Below, piece after piece: positions 13,444 to 13,454 of a stretch of 13,454 nucleotides of DNA. Position 1 is the stretch's first letter. Each line of letters begins with the position of its first letter. Under the pieces are notes generated by a model, which was not told the origin of the DNA, did no database searches, and was given only the letters and a program-made list of their open reading frames with translations. This DNA comes from DAOPJM01 sp035399665 (GTDB lineage Bacteria; Bacillota; Clostridia; Christensenellales; CAG-138), in contig DAOPJM010000044.1 in NCBI GenBank assembly GCA_035399665.1, positions 1-13,454 of the forward strand, in the 5' to 3' direction. The position numbers and the translations under genes were made by a program.

Positions 13444-13454
13444 GAAATCACAGC

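Overview
The window looks like chromosomal DNA from a GC-rich, strictly anaerobic member of the Bacillota (Clostridia-type). The evidence is ferredoxin-dependent 2-oxoacid oxidation, phosphotransbutyrylase and butyrate kinase, a lepA-hemW pair, a Cys-rich clostridial-type LUD protein, and strong AGGAGG-type ribosome binding sites with sigma-A-like promoters. I see no phage, plasmid, tRNA, rRNA or CRISPR features. The species cannot be fixed from the sequence.

Layout. 2-139 (+) is the C-terminal tail of a dihydrodipicolinate synthase/N-acetylneuraminate lyase family protein, followed by a hairpin terminator. 366-1514 (-) is an isoaspartyl dipeptidase (iadA) with its own promoter. 1515-1957 is a 443-base intergenic stretch. 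It holds that promoter, a GC-rich MITE-like repeat with inverted ends, a 17-base palindrome and the terminator of the next operon. 1958-8519 (-) is one tightly packed operon, read in the order ptb, buk, short ORF/gap, P-loop NTPase, ferredoxin (delta), alpha, beta and gamma subunits of a 2-oxoacid:ferredoxin oxidoreductase, ilvE. A promoter at 8551-8579 and a terminator at 1910-1942 bound it. 8634-11575 (-) is lepA-hemW with overlapping ends. A short divergent promoter region separates lepA from a LUD-domain gene (11681-12283, +). A membrane protein with a TrkA-C domain (to 13293, +) follows, with its own promoter. The window ends in a terminator-like hairpin and a second copy of the dispersed repeat.

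How the genes work together. The central operon encodes a near-complete route for conserving energy from branched-chain amino acids. IlvE converts valine, leucine or isoleucine to the 2-oxoacid. The four-subunit oxidoreductase makes the branched acyl-CoA and reduced ferredoxin. Ptb swaps CoA for phosphate, and Buk makes ATP and the branched-chain fatty acid. It resembles the known ptb-buk-bkd operons, with the NAD-linked dehydrogenase complex replaced by a ferredoxin-linked enzyme. The unexplained member is a 225-residue SIMIBI-type P-loop protein between buk and the ferredoxin gene. The isoaspartyl dipeptidase next door fits a peptide- and amino-acid-fermenting lifestyle. Substrate assignments rest on gene context and are inference.
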